From Sepioteuthis lessoniana (taxonomy: Eukaryota; Mollusca; Cephalopoda; Myopsida; Loliginidae): a DNA stretch of 64,000 bases. Shown piece after piece: positions 10,021-19,887 of the stretch. Every line of letters starts with the position of its first letter. Positions within the stretch are counted from its first letter, which is position 1. Position numbers and translations under genes: made by a program. The stretch lies in NCBI GenBank assembly GCA_963585895.1, contig OY757907.1:113326888-113390887 (forward strand). The letters are read 5' to 3'. The notes under the pieces were generated by a model that was not told the DNA's origin, did not search any database, and was given only the letters and a program-made list of their open reading frames with translations.

Positions 10021-12675
10021 TCATATCGTACTGGCAGCACGGATATCCCTGACCCTCTCTCGCCACTCCTCCCTATCGTTCATCGCCCTAGGCAGGTCTT
10101 CAGGACAACAACCTGTATCCTCACATAGCTGCTGTATGTACGTTCGTGCTGGTCGTCCTGCTTTTGCGCGGCCGTGTGTGGGGATCCATAAGAGTACATC
10201 TCTTATGAGTTCATCTCTGCTTCTCCAGCAATGTCCTGCATGTCTGGTTCGCCTAACTTGAATAGTTTTCGTGATAGGGGGCAGGTGGCCGTACAGTTGG
10301 TGTCTTGTGGGGTGTTGCTGCCAGGACTTGTTCAGGATTGCACGCAGCATTCTTGTGTAATTGCCATCTAGTTTCTTCTCCAGCCGTTTTGTTAGCGTCC
10401 ATGTAGTGCATCCATATAGCAGTATCGATGCGACCGCTGCCTGGAAGAAACTGCGTTTCATTTTATCGGTTAGGTCTGATTTCCATATAGTCGATAGCCT
10501 ATTGATAGCTGTCCATGCTTTCGTTAACCTCGTTTCGATGTCCTTTTCGGTTGATTCGACGCTGCTTCCTAGGTACGTGAATTTGTCTACTAGTTTAAGA
10601 GGGGTTCCTTCTAGAGTGGAGATGTCCCCCGTTTGGTTATAGCACATATATTCCGTTTTGTGTGCATTAACATGGAGGCCTATGCTTGCTGCTGCTCGTT
10701 CCAAACTATGCAGAAGTGTTTCGGCTTGGTCAGGTGTATTTGCCAGTATCGCTATGTCATCGGCGTAGTCGGCGTCGGTAATTGTTGTTGCGGGGTATCT
10801 TCTGCTTCTTTTCTTCGTCAGTTCGAAGCCATTCTCTTTGATTTTGTCAATCGATGTTCTAAGTACGTAGTGTAGACAAATGATAAAGAGATACGGAGCC
10901 AGCGTGTCCCCTTGTAGTACTCCTGCTACAATGTCGAAGTATTCTGTGTCTCCATCTGGTGATCGTACTTTTACTTTAGTGTTTCTATAGAGAATCGTTA
11001 TTGCCGCTACGGTTTCTTTAGGTATGCCGTACGCTAGTAGGATTTGTTCCATCTTTCCTCTGTGAATGGAGTCGAAAGCCTTGGTAAAGTCGACAAATAT
11101 TAATGTCGCTTGTAGGTTCTTTGCCCGTACACCTTCAAGGATTCTGCGGATGGTTAATATTTGTGATGTCGTAGATCTATTTCTTCGGAAGCCATTTTGG
11201 TTTTTTCTACGTATGTTGTCGATTTTGGGTTCTATTCGGTTTCGTAGTAGGGCATTGTAGATTTTGGCAGCTATGGATGTAAGTGTTATGCCTCGGTAGT
11301 TTTTGGCTAATCCGAGGTCCCCCTTTTTAGGGAAGGGGAGTATGCATCCCTTCGTCCATCTATCTATCGGATTTTGATTGTATACTGCGTTGCAGTGTCG
11401 GAGCAGTATGTCGTCGAATTGTCTGGTCTTCCATACTTCCGGGGGAATTTCGTCCAGCCCTGCAGCTTTCCTATTTTTAATTTTTCTGAGAACCGAGTCG
11501 AGTTCTTCTTGTGTGAACGGTCCAAGTTTAATGTCTAACTGTTTGCTAATTATTCTGGTGATTGGTTCATGCGTTATTTTTGGTGGGTTTCCAAGTAAGT
11601 TTTCGAAGTGCTGTTTCCACAGTTTTATTCTTTCTTGTTGGTTTGCTGCTTTAAGTTTTGCTTTGGCTGTGTTCTGTCTTCTGCTCACTTCGTTTATTGT
11701 TTGCCAGGCAATTCTAGATTGTCTATCTTCCACCGAGTCTCTAATCTTATCTATCTGATTTTGAATGTATTCTGTCTGTTCCTTTATATATATGCCTGCT
11801 AATTGATATTGTGCCGTTTTTAGTTTTAAGGCATTTGTGTTTGTTGGGTTTTTTCGATAGTTTTTGGAGGCTGTTTTCACTAGTGCACGTTTTTCTCTCA
11901 CCGCTAAAGTTTCCCATGGGACTCTATATTTAGTTTTAATTTTTGTTGGAATGTATTTTGCTGCTGCCTCAAGGTGTGCATTGACGAAATTTTCGTATTC
12001 GTCGTTTGGTGTACTTTTTTCCGTCTTTTCTTGTAGTGTTTCGAATCTGTTTCTTAATTCTAATACGTATTTATCTCTTACATCTTTGTTGTTTAATAGG
12101 GCCCAGTCATAGTGTTTGGTGGTCGCTGTTCGTTTGTCGTTTTTTCGTAGGCTTAACCGTATTTTCGCCGTGACTATTCGGTGATCGGTGGACACACCCT
12201 CAAATGAGGAGTATGCCTCGCAATTCAAAGCACTATTCTTCCATTTCTTGTTTATAAGGACGTAGTCTATCTGAGCTTTAGTATTGTTTGCGTACGTGTA
12301 TGTCCATAGTTTGCCCTCTCTTTTTTGGTAGTTTGTATTGAGGCATGCTAATCTATTTTCTATCATGAAATCTGTTAGGTGTTGCCCATTTCTATTTGAC
12401 GTGTTGTGGAGGCTGTATTTGTTGTTTCCGTTTTTCCCGATTTGTGCATTCATGTCTCCGCCAATGACTAACATGTTGTGTTTCGGGATGCTACGCACTA
12501 ATGAGGATAACTCATCGTAGAAGGTGACTATTTCATTTTCTTCACTAACATTGGTGGGGCTGTAGCATGAGACGATTGTTGCTCTGGGGTTTCCGTTAAA
12601 CGTAGCTACCATCATTCTAGGTTGTATTTTCTCTATGCTATTAAGCGTTTTTAGTGCTCTAGGTCCTATAAGCAA
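10021..12675 (-). CDS. Endonuclease-reverse transcriptase (ORF2-type) of RTE-like LINE, partial
   Basis: This 884-residue frame encodes the enzyme that nicks the target and reverse transcribes the element RNA. Residues 1-170 are the C-terminal part of an APE-type (exonuclease-endonuclease-phosphatase) domain, with GGDMNAQIG (72-80), a QIDYVL motif and the DH pair in STDHRIV (164-165). The reverse transcriptase spans about 390-700: NYRGI (459-463), FVDFTKAFDS with the first catalytic Asp at 529, LQGD (587-590) and YADD (637-640). The C-terminus has RRTRHAGHCWRSRDELI, GRPARTYIQQLC and a final RERVRDIRAAS typical of this family. The start given is a TTG directly after an in-frame TGA (12676-12678). 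Upstream sequence stays homologous and open in the same frame, so the TGA is a nonsense change, probably from GGA, and the real start is lost by 5' truncation. The core appears free of other lesions, so the copy is young but probably inactive. Assignment to the RTE group is from memory of the motifs. Confidence 0.9.
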   Translation of the reverse strand: MLIGPRALKTLNSIEKIQPRMMVATFNGNPRATIVSCYSPTNVSEENEIVTFYDELSSLVRSIPKHNMLVIGGDMNAQIGKNGNNKYSLHNTSNRNGQHLTDFMIENRLACLNTNYQKREGKLWTYTYANNTKAQIDYVLINKKWKNSALNCEAYSSFEGVSTDHRIVTAKIRLSLRKNDKRTATTKHYDWALLNNKDVRDKYVLELRNRFETLQEKTEKSTPNDEYENFVNAHLEAAAKYIPTKIKTKYRVPWETLAVREKRALVKTASKNYRKNPTNTNALKLKTAQYQLAGIYIKEQTEYIQNQIDKIRDSVEDRQSRIAWQTINEVSRRQNTAKAKLKAANQQERIKLWKQHFENLLGNPPKITHEPITRIISKQLDIKLGPFTQEELDSVLRKIKNRKAAGLDEIPPEVWKTRQFDDILLRHCNAVYNQNPIDRWTKGCILPFPKKGDLGLAKNYRGITLTSIAAKIYNALLRNRIEPKIDNIRRKNQNGFRRNRSTTSQILTIRRILEGVRAKNLQATLIFVDFTKAFDSIHRGKMEQILLAYGIPKETVAAITILYRNTKVKVRSPDGDTEYFDIVAGVLQGDTLAPYLFIICLHYVLRTSIDKIKENGFELTKKRSRRYPATTITDADYADDIAILANTPDQAETLLHSLERAAASIGLHVNAHKTEYMCYNQTGDISTLEGTPLKLVDKFTYLGSSVESTEKDIETRLTKAWTAINRLSTIWKSDLTDKMKRSFFQAAVASILLYGCTTWTLTKRLEKKLDGNYTRMLRAILNKSWQQHPTRHQLYGHLPPITKTIQVRRTRHAGHCWRSRDELIRDVLLWIPTHGRAKAGRPARTYIQQLCEDTGCCPEDLPRAMNDREEWRERVRDIRAASTI

Positions 12676-12756
12676 TCATACCCCTCCTACTGCGGCGTTG
12701 ACAGAGTTTTTCCATGCGGATACAGTGGCGAGCGACCATCCATTGCCAGTTCTTGC
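12676..12756 (-). pseudogene. Upstream continuation of the RTE-like ORF, cut by TGA
   Basis: In the frame of the downstream 884-codon ORF this stretch reads NGWSLATVSAWKNSVNAAVG and GV, ending in a TGA at 12676-12678. The residues belong to the APE-type endonuclease domain. It shows that the ORF was once longer and that a single nonsense codon separates the two parts. Confidence 0.75.
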
Positions 12757-13055
12757 ACAATTCCCAATATATCTCCATTCCTATCCAGTCATGCATAGTC
12801 TTGAACTTTGATCATGCTAGTTTTCATCATTCACTTACTAATTTGGGACACGCTTCATCTCTTACTCTACATCATCTGCACTTGCCATTCTGTTGCGTAT
12901 TATCGATTTTCGGTTTATCTTTATTGATTTTTATGGCTTTGTTTTGTCCCGATCTTAGGAGAACTTTAGTTTCTCTCTTGATATTTTCGTTTTCGTAGCA
13001 ATGCAATGCACTCTATGCAACTTTTTTCATTTCAAAATTAACCGGAGAAATTACA

Positions 13056-13390
13056 CTGAATTCTGAGTGACAGCAAGTCTCAGTATTCTAGCTGATCTTC
13101 TTAGTGCTCCGGTCTGGAGGACCACTAATCTTCCTCTGATCTCCAGTCTCATTTTCAGGCCTTTGGGTACCGTTCAAAGAGCTCCAGCTACAATTGGTAT
13201 CAAATTCGCCTTCATGTTCCACTCTATTTTCTGCTCTCTTTTATGTTGTAAGTATTTGTTAATCAATTTATTTTCTTTTATTTTTCACTTTCTCTGTGTT
13301 TACACCTTATTCTGTTTCCTAGAATTTATGTCTGGTCAGAATCTCAGATTTCTTCGGGTGGTCTTGGGTTTATCTTGGTCTCCGTGTTCA
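13056..13390 (-). mobile_element. R4-like LINE 3' fragment
   Basis: Antisense of the family 3' UTR block (GAGTGACAGCAAGTCTCAGT at 13065-13084), then GGTATCAAATTCGCCTTCAT (VTIVP block) and a weak endonuclease block near 13330-13370. The 120-codon + strand frame is a shadow. Confidence 0.65.
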
Positions 13391-14685
13391 CATCTGTTTT
13401 TTATAAATGAACACAAAAACTTTATTTGATTTTTGATGCTTTTATTCACCGAAATTCCCACGTCAACTGCACGAATGAAGAAATAGCCATTCTCGGCGAC
13501 CGTTAGTTATGGTGCTTGGACTACTTTCATTAACTCTACCTAACTGACCCATTCTCAAGACTGAACTAAATAATCAGAGAACTGATAAAAAAGGTCAGCC
13601 AATGGTCAAGTCTTGTCTATCATATCACTGGTTATTTTCCATGACTATTCTTCTAACGAATTACTAGTTTACTTTTGAATTCATATATTTTGAATTCTAC
13701 CCTTACTTTACAGAATTTATAGTCAGCCTATTCATTATGTAACAATATGGTCCGTTGGAACTGCAAACCCTCTAGTTGATAATATTCTTTATTCTTGCTT
13801 AATAACACAACGTCTCGTCCTCTGTCAGAGAGAATCTTATGTTGCATAATGATCCTTGACAGAGTCGGCTGTTCTAACTGTGTAAACAAAATGGTTATAG
13901 GGCGCACCTGTGTAAACAGGAATGTAGCGATGTGTGGGTTGAATCAGAAATGTGTTGGGGTTATGAAATTGTACAGAGAGCACCAGAGAGTGTCTGGGCC
14001 CCTCGCAGGTACAGCGGCCCGCAACGGGCTTCTGTTTGAGAAACCCTCGGTCAAGAAGCAGAAGAAGAGCTAAGAGGGGCTCTGAATATGAATATGGAAG
14101 CAGAGCGTGGTTAAGAAGAGCTACGTAAAGCTATGGGTTTGGCACAATGTGGTTAAGAAGTAAATAAAGGTCAATATTGTAGTGTCCAAGTGTCTAAGTC
14201 CTTCAAATTCTCTTCCATCTGTCTCCTTATGTTTTTGTCTACCAGCCTCTGTCTGTCTGTCTGTCTGTCTCTCTCACGCACTCACACACTACAGAAGATT
14301 CGAATCTATTGAAGAAAGAGAGATGTGTTTTTTTTTTATTAAGAGAAGTGTTTCTATTCCTTCAATCATGATTAGACTGGTAGCGTATGCAACGCTTATA
14401 GGGGTCATTTTCTAGGAAATATTTAGGTTTGTGCTCATACTATTTTTTAGCATCGTCAAATTTTAATCTCTTGCACGATCTCTTTTCTTAGTCAATTGTA
14501 CTTTGTTTTGTAATTTTTTTTTCAATTGGCGTCATAGTTCGATTAACTGCATCATACCCATGGAGTACGTATACGTTCCAATAAATAAGTCCAATGCAAA
14601 TGCAGATATTTACGGGAGCTCACATACTTTTTAAAAGATTAATCCATCAGTTAGATTTTCCTATGAAAAAAGGATTGGTAAATAA
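13391..14685. other. Unassigned stretch with a GC-richer, polyadenylation-like segment
   Basis: 13800-14180 is GC-richer, has a 92-codon + strand frame with no recognised product, and ends near AAGTAAATAAAGGTCA, which contains AATAAA. It looks like an LTR or a 3' UTR, but I could not find terminal TG/CA with a target duplication. A short (GTCT)n tract is at about 14250-14270. The rest is featureless. Confidence 0.35.
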
Positions 14686-14687
14686 TC

Positions 14688-14860
14688 ATTATTCTCCCTC
14701 CAGCAATGGGTAAATAGTAGGACACACTGGGTTCTTTAGCCTTAGTGAGGCAACTAGTCTAGGAGAAAGAAAACTCTGAATTCAAACCTGTTAAACTCCG
14801 CTTAGAATTGACTTTGTTTCATATCCTGCCCGAGCGGAGGAGTTGCTAAATATGGTAAAT
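14688..14860 (+). mobile_element. SINE-4, 5'-truncated
   Basis: Begins in the body (TTATTCTCCCTCCAGCAATG) and ends with CTGCCCGAGCGGAGGAGTTG. The tRNA-like head is absent. Confidence 0.82.
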
Positions 14861-15099
14861 ATGATAATAACCCATTTTTATATTTAAAGGATTTGAAATG
14901 ATAACGGCTTAGAATTAAATATCCACTGATAACCAACTTGTTGAATTTCAGTTAGAGCGGTGGATCATTGATATTGACGCTTCTGTTTAGGAAATAGTGT
15001 TGACTTCTAATTAAAATATTATGAATCTCCACTGAACTCGGTGTTACTTCATACATTAAGTAAAAACACAATAGATTTATTGCGCTGATAATAATCCAG

Positions 15100-15380
15100 C
15101 CATAATTATCCAAACAGGATTTGACATTAAATAACTGTTGTGAGACCGAAACTTACCTACATCATGGACTCTTCCAGCACTATATTAGCAGTGGTAGCAG
15201 TGGTACTAAAAGTACGACTACCAATATTGGGCACTATCCTTTGTAACTTTTGTTAATATATATTTTTCACCTCTAAATAGTGTTCCGTGTTTTCCTTCTG
15301 TGTACCGACTTTGGGTCCACAAAAACAACCGACAATGATTGATATGATATTAAACCAAATCAAACCAAGCCAATCATTTT
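15100..15380 (+). mobile_element. SINE-3 tail split by an LTR-like insertion
   Basis: ACAGGATTTGACATTAAATAAC (15114-15135) is the start of the SINE-3/SINE-2 tail. The tail resumes at about 15325 with CGACAATGATTGATATGATA and AAACCAAATCAAACC. The 189-bp sequence between is an insertion. Upstream sequence (14870-15100) is too diverged to assign firmly. Confidence 0.6.
15136..15324. mobile_element. Possible solo LTR in SINE-3 tail
   Basis: Starts with TGTTGTGAGACC immediately after ATAAC (15131-15135). At the other end ACAAC (15325-15329), one mismatch from ATAAC, precedes resumption of the SINE tail, which looks like a 5-bp target duplication. The start resembles the 38-kb solo LTR (TGTTGTGA), but the end does not clearly finish in CA. 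Strand and family unknown. Confidence 0.4.
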
Positions 15381-16985
15381 TTATCTAAACAACAAGGGGT
15401 CGTTCATTACTGATACGTTTTTGAAACATTTCTGTTACTTCAATCTAACGTATTCTACCGCACATAGCCACTAACTTAGGAAAGTTATCTTTTAAGATAA
15501 TTAAGTTTTACTTAAATTTGTTAACTAATAATAACATTCATGGAAACAGTATGTACAAATATAATGAATAGTAAACTAAGTTGAACAATGATATTTACAT
15601 TGATAAATAGATCTAAGGACAATAATAAAATAAAAGGAAAAAGAAAAACATGAATACATAGTGATTGTATCCAATGATCTATGAATTTAAATAAGCACAT
15701 TTATTTGGGTGTTATTTCTATATAATATTGATAATACTATGTATATATGCGAACCTTAAATTGAGCAGATCGTTAACATTGCGTGTTGTATTCGTTTTTT
15801 ATGTATTAGAGATTATGTATATATGCGTGTGTAATTACGCTTGCATGAGTTTATTTGAAACATTCACCCCAAGATCGCAAGGCTGGAAACCCAACTTTGG
15901 CAATCACCAAGACCTCTGCCCTCTCCGCACCCAGCTTGTGTCAGCATCACGACCAGCGAACTTTAGTAGAGAAGTCAGGCGCGTATGTCTTAGTGATGAG
16001 TGGCCGCTCGAGCGTGCAGATGGTACGGAGAGGCCAATGTCTCACTGTTTCGGAAGAGATTGGCTGCACGGGTTGGGCGGGTTGATGCAATGAGCGTAGT
16101 TGAAAGTATTGGGCGGGGAAAGAGAACAACGAGTGGGGTGTGAGCCAGGGACCCCCACGGTGGGATCTCCCACGTATTCATCAGATTTCGCGAGAATTCG
16201 TCTACGATTCAATTTCTCTCTCATTATCTCTGGAATGTTTCAACAATTAGCGATACACGCCCTTACCACTTCGCGCAAGGAAAGCAGGCTTTCTTTCCTG
16301 CGTCGCTTTCTTTCACAACCTCCCTCCTGCATCTACGCACGACTTTGTCGCATCTTTCTTTTCGAAACTGAAAACTTTCCACACCCAATCGCATCTCCTG
16401 CCTACTTATTATTCTTGTTCGGACTGTTGTTGCTTTCTCTGGCTGAATGCATTGTCGCTGTCATAAACGTTCTTGTCACCCTCCCGCATTCTTATTCGGC
16501 GTCTTTATCTCTTCTTCTTCTTCTTCTTCTTCTTCTTTGAATTTTCACACCAGTAACATCACCTCTTGCCCTTCCCTTTAACAAAATCATTGTCATAGAG
16601 ATAGAAGACTTGCTGCATGGGAAACTGCGTGTCCTCCATATAACATTGCCTAAGTCTGCACCCTGGGGACTAAACAAACATTTCTTGGTATAGATCTCTA
16701 ATCTCATGAGAGAAACGGGTACTATAGATTATCCGGTGTTGTTTTTCATCAAAATAATTACAATAAAATACTTCCTTATTATATCGCAGTAATAAAGGAA
16801 GCATATTACTTTGTAGCAAATTTGTTAAAGCAGCTCTAATGGATAACAATACTCTCTGAATCAAAAGAGGACGTGCGTTTGTGTCTCATTGAGAGCGAAT
16901 CCACCAATTTCGAAACTCTCATTTCCTCGATTGCACACAAATGACGGCCCTAGTTTGCTAAAAGCTGAAAAAAATACAAGTAGTC
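15381..16985. other. Unassigned stretch including a CpG-rich patch
   Basis: 15880-16340 is markedly CpG-rich compared with its surroundings and carries GGGCGG at 16075-16080 and 16111-16116 and a CCAAT at 16034-16038. It could be a promoter or part of an unrecognised mobile element. The frames here (up to 146 codons, 16100-16540) match nothing I know. A (CTT)n tract is at 16511-16537. Confidence 0.35.
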
Positions 16986-16986
16986 T

Positions 16987-17785
16987 ATAATAATAATAAT
17001 AATAATAATAATAATCAGTCCAATAGAAGTTTATGTGTGTAATTTTCTATGACATGTGCTGGGTTGTGCATATACCATTTGTTAGTGTGGTCAAATTTAA
17101 ATTTCTTGCACATCTCCCAGTGGATCACCTTGCCGACCCAGTCGTGTCTCGTCTGATACTCCTGTGCTAATTTGCTGCATTCGTTTATGTGATTGATCGT
17201 TTCGTCTCTGTCACCGCATAGTCAACCTTTGCTATTTTGTTGAGTCTTGTCTATTCTCGCTTCGATATGATTGGTCCTTATAGCGCTGTCCTGTGCTGCT
17301 ATTTGGAGATATTCTGTTTCTCTCTTAAGGTTTCCTTTTCCTAGCCAGGTCCAGGTTTTCTCGTGTAAGATTGTGTTTATTAGTCGTTTCAAGCGCCACC
17401 AGACCTTATGATAATCAACAAAAAAAAAAAGAGAATTTGCAAAATTATCGACTTTGCTGCCCCAGCTGACCACAGAATTAAACTGAAAGAATGTGAAAAG
17501 AATGATAAGTACCTCGACCTTGCAAGAGAATTGAAAAAGCTGTGGAACATGAAACTGACGATTGTACCAATTGTGATTGCTGCTTTTGGCACAATAACTA
17601 AATGATTATTAAAAGGCCTGGTGGACTTGGAAGTTGGCAGACGAGAAGAGACTATCCAAATGACAGCATTACTGAGAACGGCCAGAATAGTGAGAAGAGT
17701 CCTGGAGACTTGAGGAGACATGCTGTCACTCAAACTCCAGTGAAAACCATCTGTTAATACTGATGTAAAAAACTCTAAAGGAGTA

Positions 17786-17860
<75 letters not shown>

Positions 17861-17863
17861 AAG
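16987..17863. mobile_element. R4-like LINE with inverted 5' part
   Basis: 17028-17395 reads on the - strand: KRLINTILHEKTWTWLGKGN, the zinc-knuckle area LCGDRDETINHINEC (the first Cys is lost and a stop precedes it) and TRHDWVGKVIHWEMCKKF. From 17396 the same element continues on the + strand with PDLMIINKKKRICKIIDFAA (endonuclease motif), KKLWNMKLTIVP and the 3' UTR, ending in a (TAA)n tail at 17786-17832 plus (AAG)n. A few dozen bases of the expected sequence between the two halves are missing. (TAA)n also borders the left end at 16987-17015. Confidence 0.85.
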
Positions 17864-18025
17864 ACTTACCTTCAAGTGGATTTTCAAGACCATTCAGATT
17901 ACGATTGAAATCGGCTATAATGCTCAAGAGTCCAAGAGACCTGAGGAAATTTGTTGTCACTCAGACTTTGGTGAAAGGCCACCGGCTAACGTTGCTGTAA
18001 AAAAGATTCGGAAGGAGTAAAATAA
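17864..18025 (+). mobile_element. R4-like LINE 3' UTR fragment
   Basis: Contains a diverged 3' block (CCAAGAGACCTGAGGAAATT then TTGTCACTCAGACTTTGGTG) and ends near AAGGAGTAAAATAAAATTAT. It lies directly downstream of the tail of the inverted copy and has the same + orientation as that copy's 3' half. Confidence 0.65.
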
Positions 18026-18530
18026 AATTATTAAGCCCATTTATATAGACTGGTGGCGATGTAATTAATGGAAATAAATGCAATGTTATAAAGAAAAATT
18101 GAAAAACAAGGTAATGTCAAAAGAAGAATTTAATGTAAAAAAAGTTAAATATCGTTTCGGTTCTAATGAACCACGATCAGGATTCGGAAGGATAATATCG
18201 GGTGACGTTAAATCACCGATGGATGTTTGATAGAATACAAAAGAATGAGGAAATATTATAAATACAAAGAAAGGGAGCAACCGTTTAATAAAAAAAAAAT
18301 CAGCGTTCGTATTTTTCAAATATGTAACAAAACTCCTTAAAACAATGCTGTTGAATAAATAGAATCTTCAAGAGAAATAATGAATAAAACTGAAAAAGAA
18401 GAAGGAAAGATGGAAAGAAGAAAAAAAACGGAACTCCTTTTTTCAGGAGGAGATCTTACCCTATGCAGGAGATACAGTAAGCTTATTCTAAGTTTCTTCG
18501 AGAGGGTGAACATCCTTTGAACAGGTTGCA
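18026..18530. other. Unassigned A-rich stretch
   Basis: Purine-rich sequence with no recognised family. Small - strand frames here have no recognisable product. Confidence 0.5.
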
Positions 18531-18534
18531 ACCC

Positions 18535-18578
18535 CCCCACACACACACTCGCACACACAAACACACATGTACACACAT

Positions 18579-18652
<74 letters not shown>
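18535..18652. repeat. Compound (CA)n-(TA)n microsatellite
   Basis: About 75 bp of mostly AC repeats switch abruptly to about 40 bp of AT repeats. Confidence 0.95.
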
Positions 18653-18655
<3 letters not shown>

Positions 18656-18926
18656 AATGGCTTATGGTTATCATTTGCTCACTTGGTGAGTTTATGGTGG
18701 ACTAAAATTTGCTGTATCATAAAATAGAGCTCAATATCAATGACATAGCTTTTATACAATATAGATAATTTTGAAAATAGTGACAATGTTTTGAAGTGCC
18801 TTTTTTTAAAATAAATATTCCCTATTCTTTGATAATATTCTATTTCTCTTGATAGCGTCCTGCTTTTTAAATTCATCAGCATCTGAGTTTTATCAAACTT
18901 TGCGTTTACATAATTATGTTATGTTA

Positions 18927-19481
18927 CAGGGTGGAACGATAAAATTCTCGTCCTAAAGAAAACAACATTATAGCTTTATTTTAAAACTTTTATTGAAAAA
19001 ATCAATTTAGGTAACTTGATTATGTAGTAGAGCTGACATCTATTCAATGTAGCCGCCTTCAGCCTCAATCACCGCCTGGATAAAGATCCGGAACTAGGAC
19101 CATGCCTTTTCCACAAGCGCCAGCGGGAGCTCGGCGAATACCCGGCGGATGACAGCAATCAGGCTGGCTTTGGTGTTGTGGGAGGTCATGTTGGTGATGT
19201 TCTCGACGTATGACCAAACGAAGTAGTCCAACGGATTCAGGTCGGGATACAAAGAAGGGTACAAAGTGGTAGCATGAGTTGTACGGCGGCGCATCTCCGA
19301 TCTCGGTCGTTGAACATTGTGTCACTTTCAGACATGATAGAAGGCTCCTATCGCTCTTTGGATTTGTACACAACTGGCCAACTAGTGGATGGTTTGCAAC
19401 AAAAAAGAAAACGGGTTTTCATTAAACGGAAATGGAATCATGTCATTTTTTCAAAGGCGACAATATTATCATTCAACCCTG
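18927..19481 (-). mobile_element. Mariner-like transposon, internally deleted, both ends present
   Basis: A 555-bp element flanked by TA on both sides (18925-18926 and 19482-19483). Terminal inverted repeats: the left end begins CAGGGTGGAACGATAAAA; the right end, reversed, begins CAGGGTTGAATGATAATA, three mismatches in 18. On the - strand, 19065-19373 keeps C-terminal transposase sequence including YPDLNPLDYFVWSYVEN. Sequence near the right end (MSESDTMFNDRD on the - strand) may be a bit of the N-terminal side. Most of the catalytic core is gone, so it is a MITE-like derivative that could only have moved with transposase supplied in trans. Confidence 0.85.
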
Positions 19482-19538
19482 TATAAATAAATCTACATAT
19501 TACATGTTGGTGTCTGCGACCCTGGTTTTCATGCTTTA

Positions 19539-19540
<2 letters not shown>

Positions 19541-19593
<53 letters not shown>
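19541..19593. repeat. (TA)n microsatellite
   Basis: Uninterrupted TA repeat next to the hairpin at 19594. Confidence 0.95.
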
Positions 19594-19595
<2 letters not shown>

Positions 19596-19688
19596 TTTCT
19601 TTAGAGAAAACCAAAGACCGGTTATTTTAGGATTATAGATTATTTATAATCCTAAATTAACCGGTCTTTGGTTTTCTCTAAATAAAGT
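19594..19688. repeat. Long inverted repeat (44-bp arms, 7-nt loop)
   Basis: Left arm 19594-19637 and right arm 19645-19688 are complementary over 44 positions with two mismatches by eye. The arm core is AGAGAAAACCAAAGACCGGT. A transcript from either strand would fold into an almost perfect hairpin. The origin is unknown; no transposon ends are evident. Confidence 0.9.
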
Positions 19689-19810
19689 ATTGCTCTGTAA
19701 AAATTAATTACATTGAGCTCTCTACCTGGAAAATTTAAATGTTCAGCTCTTGAATGAGTTTCTTGTCCTGAAGGAATTACTCCTAACTCTGGTTTAACTG
19801 GACCGAATAA

Positions 19811-19846
<36 letters not shown>

Positions 19847-19853
19847 TGTCATC

Positions 19854-19887
<34 letters not shown>

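Larger units (their letters stand above)
10013..12756 (-). mobile_element. RTE-like LINE, 5'-truncated
   Basis: Extends from an (ATG)n-type 3' tail (CATCATCATCAT at 10013-10024 on the + strand) to about 12756, where similarity to RTE-like endonuclease sequence stops abruptly and R4-like sequence begins. Upstream of the open frame the - strand continues in phase as NGWSLATVSAWKNSVNAAV, GGV, then TGA. The 5' UTR and the first part of the endonuclease are missing. A 27.7-kb copy shares its 3' end almost exactly. Confidence 0.88.
9484..13055 (-). mobile_element. R4-like LINE copy interrupted by the RTE-like element
   Basis: 9484-9998 runs from the 3' UTR block to the endonuclease block (antisense GGTCTGGTCTTCTGGCTGGG). 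12757-13055 continues upstream in the same element: antisense of the WIGMEIYWELC-type block, then the zinc-knuckle area and the KRETES-type area. Between them sits the 2.7-kb RTE-like element, so the R4-like copy is older. All frames are broken. Confidence 0.75.

Noticed and set aside
10001-12520. Several + strand frames of 60-126 codons across the RTE-like element
   Set aside because: They are opposite-strand shadows of the 884-codon reverse transcriptase frame.
13795-14180. Another solo LTR
   Set aside because: An AATAAA and raised GC are present, but no TG/CA ends with matching target duplications could be found.
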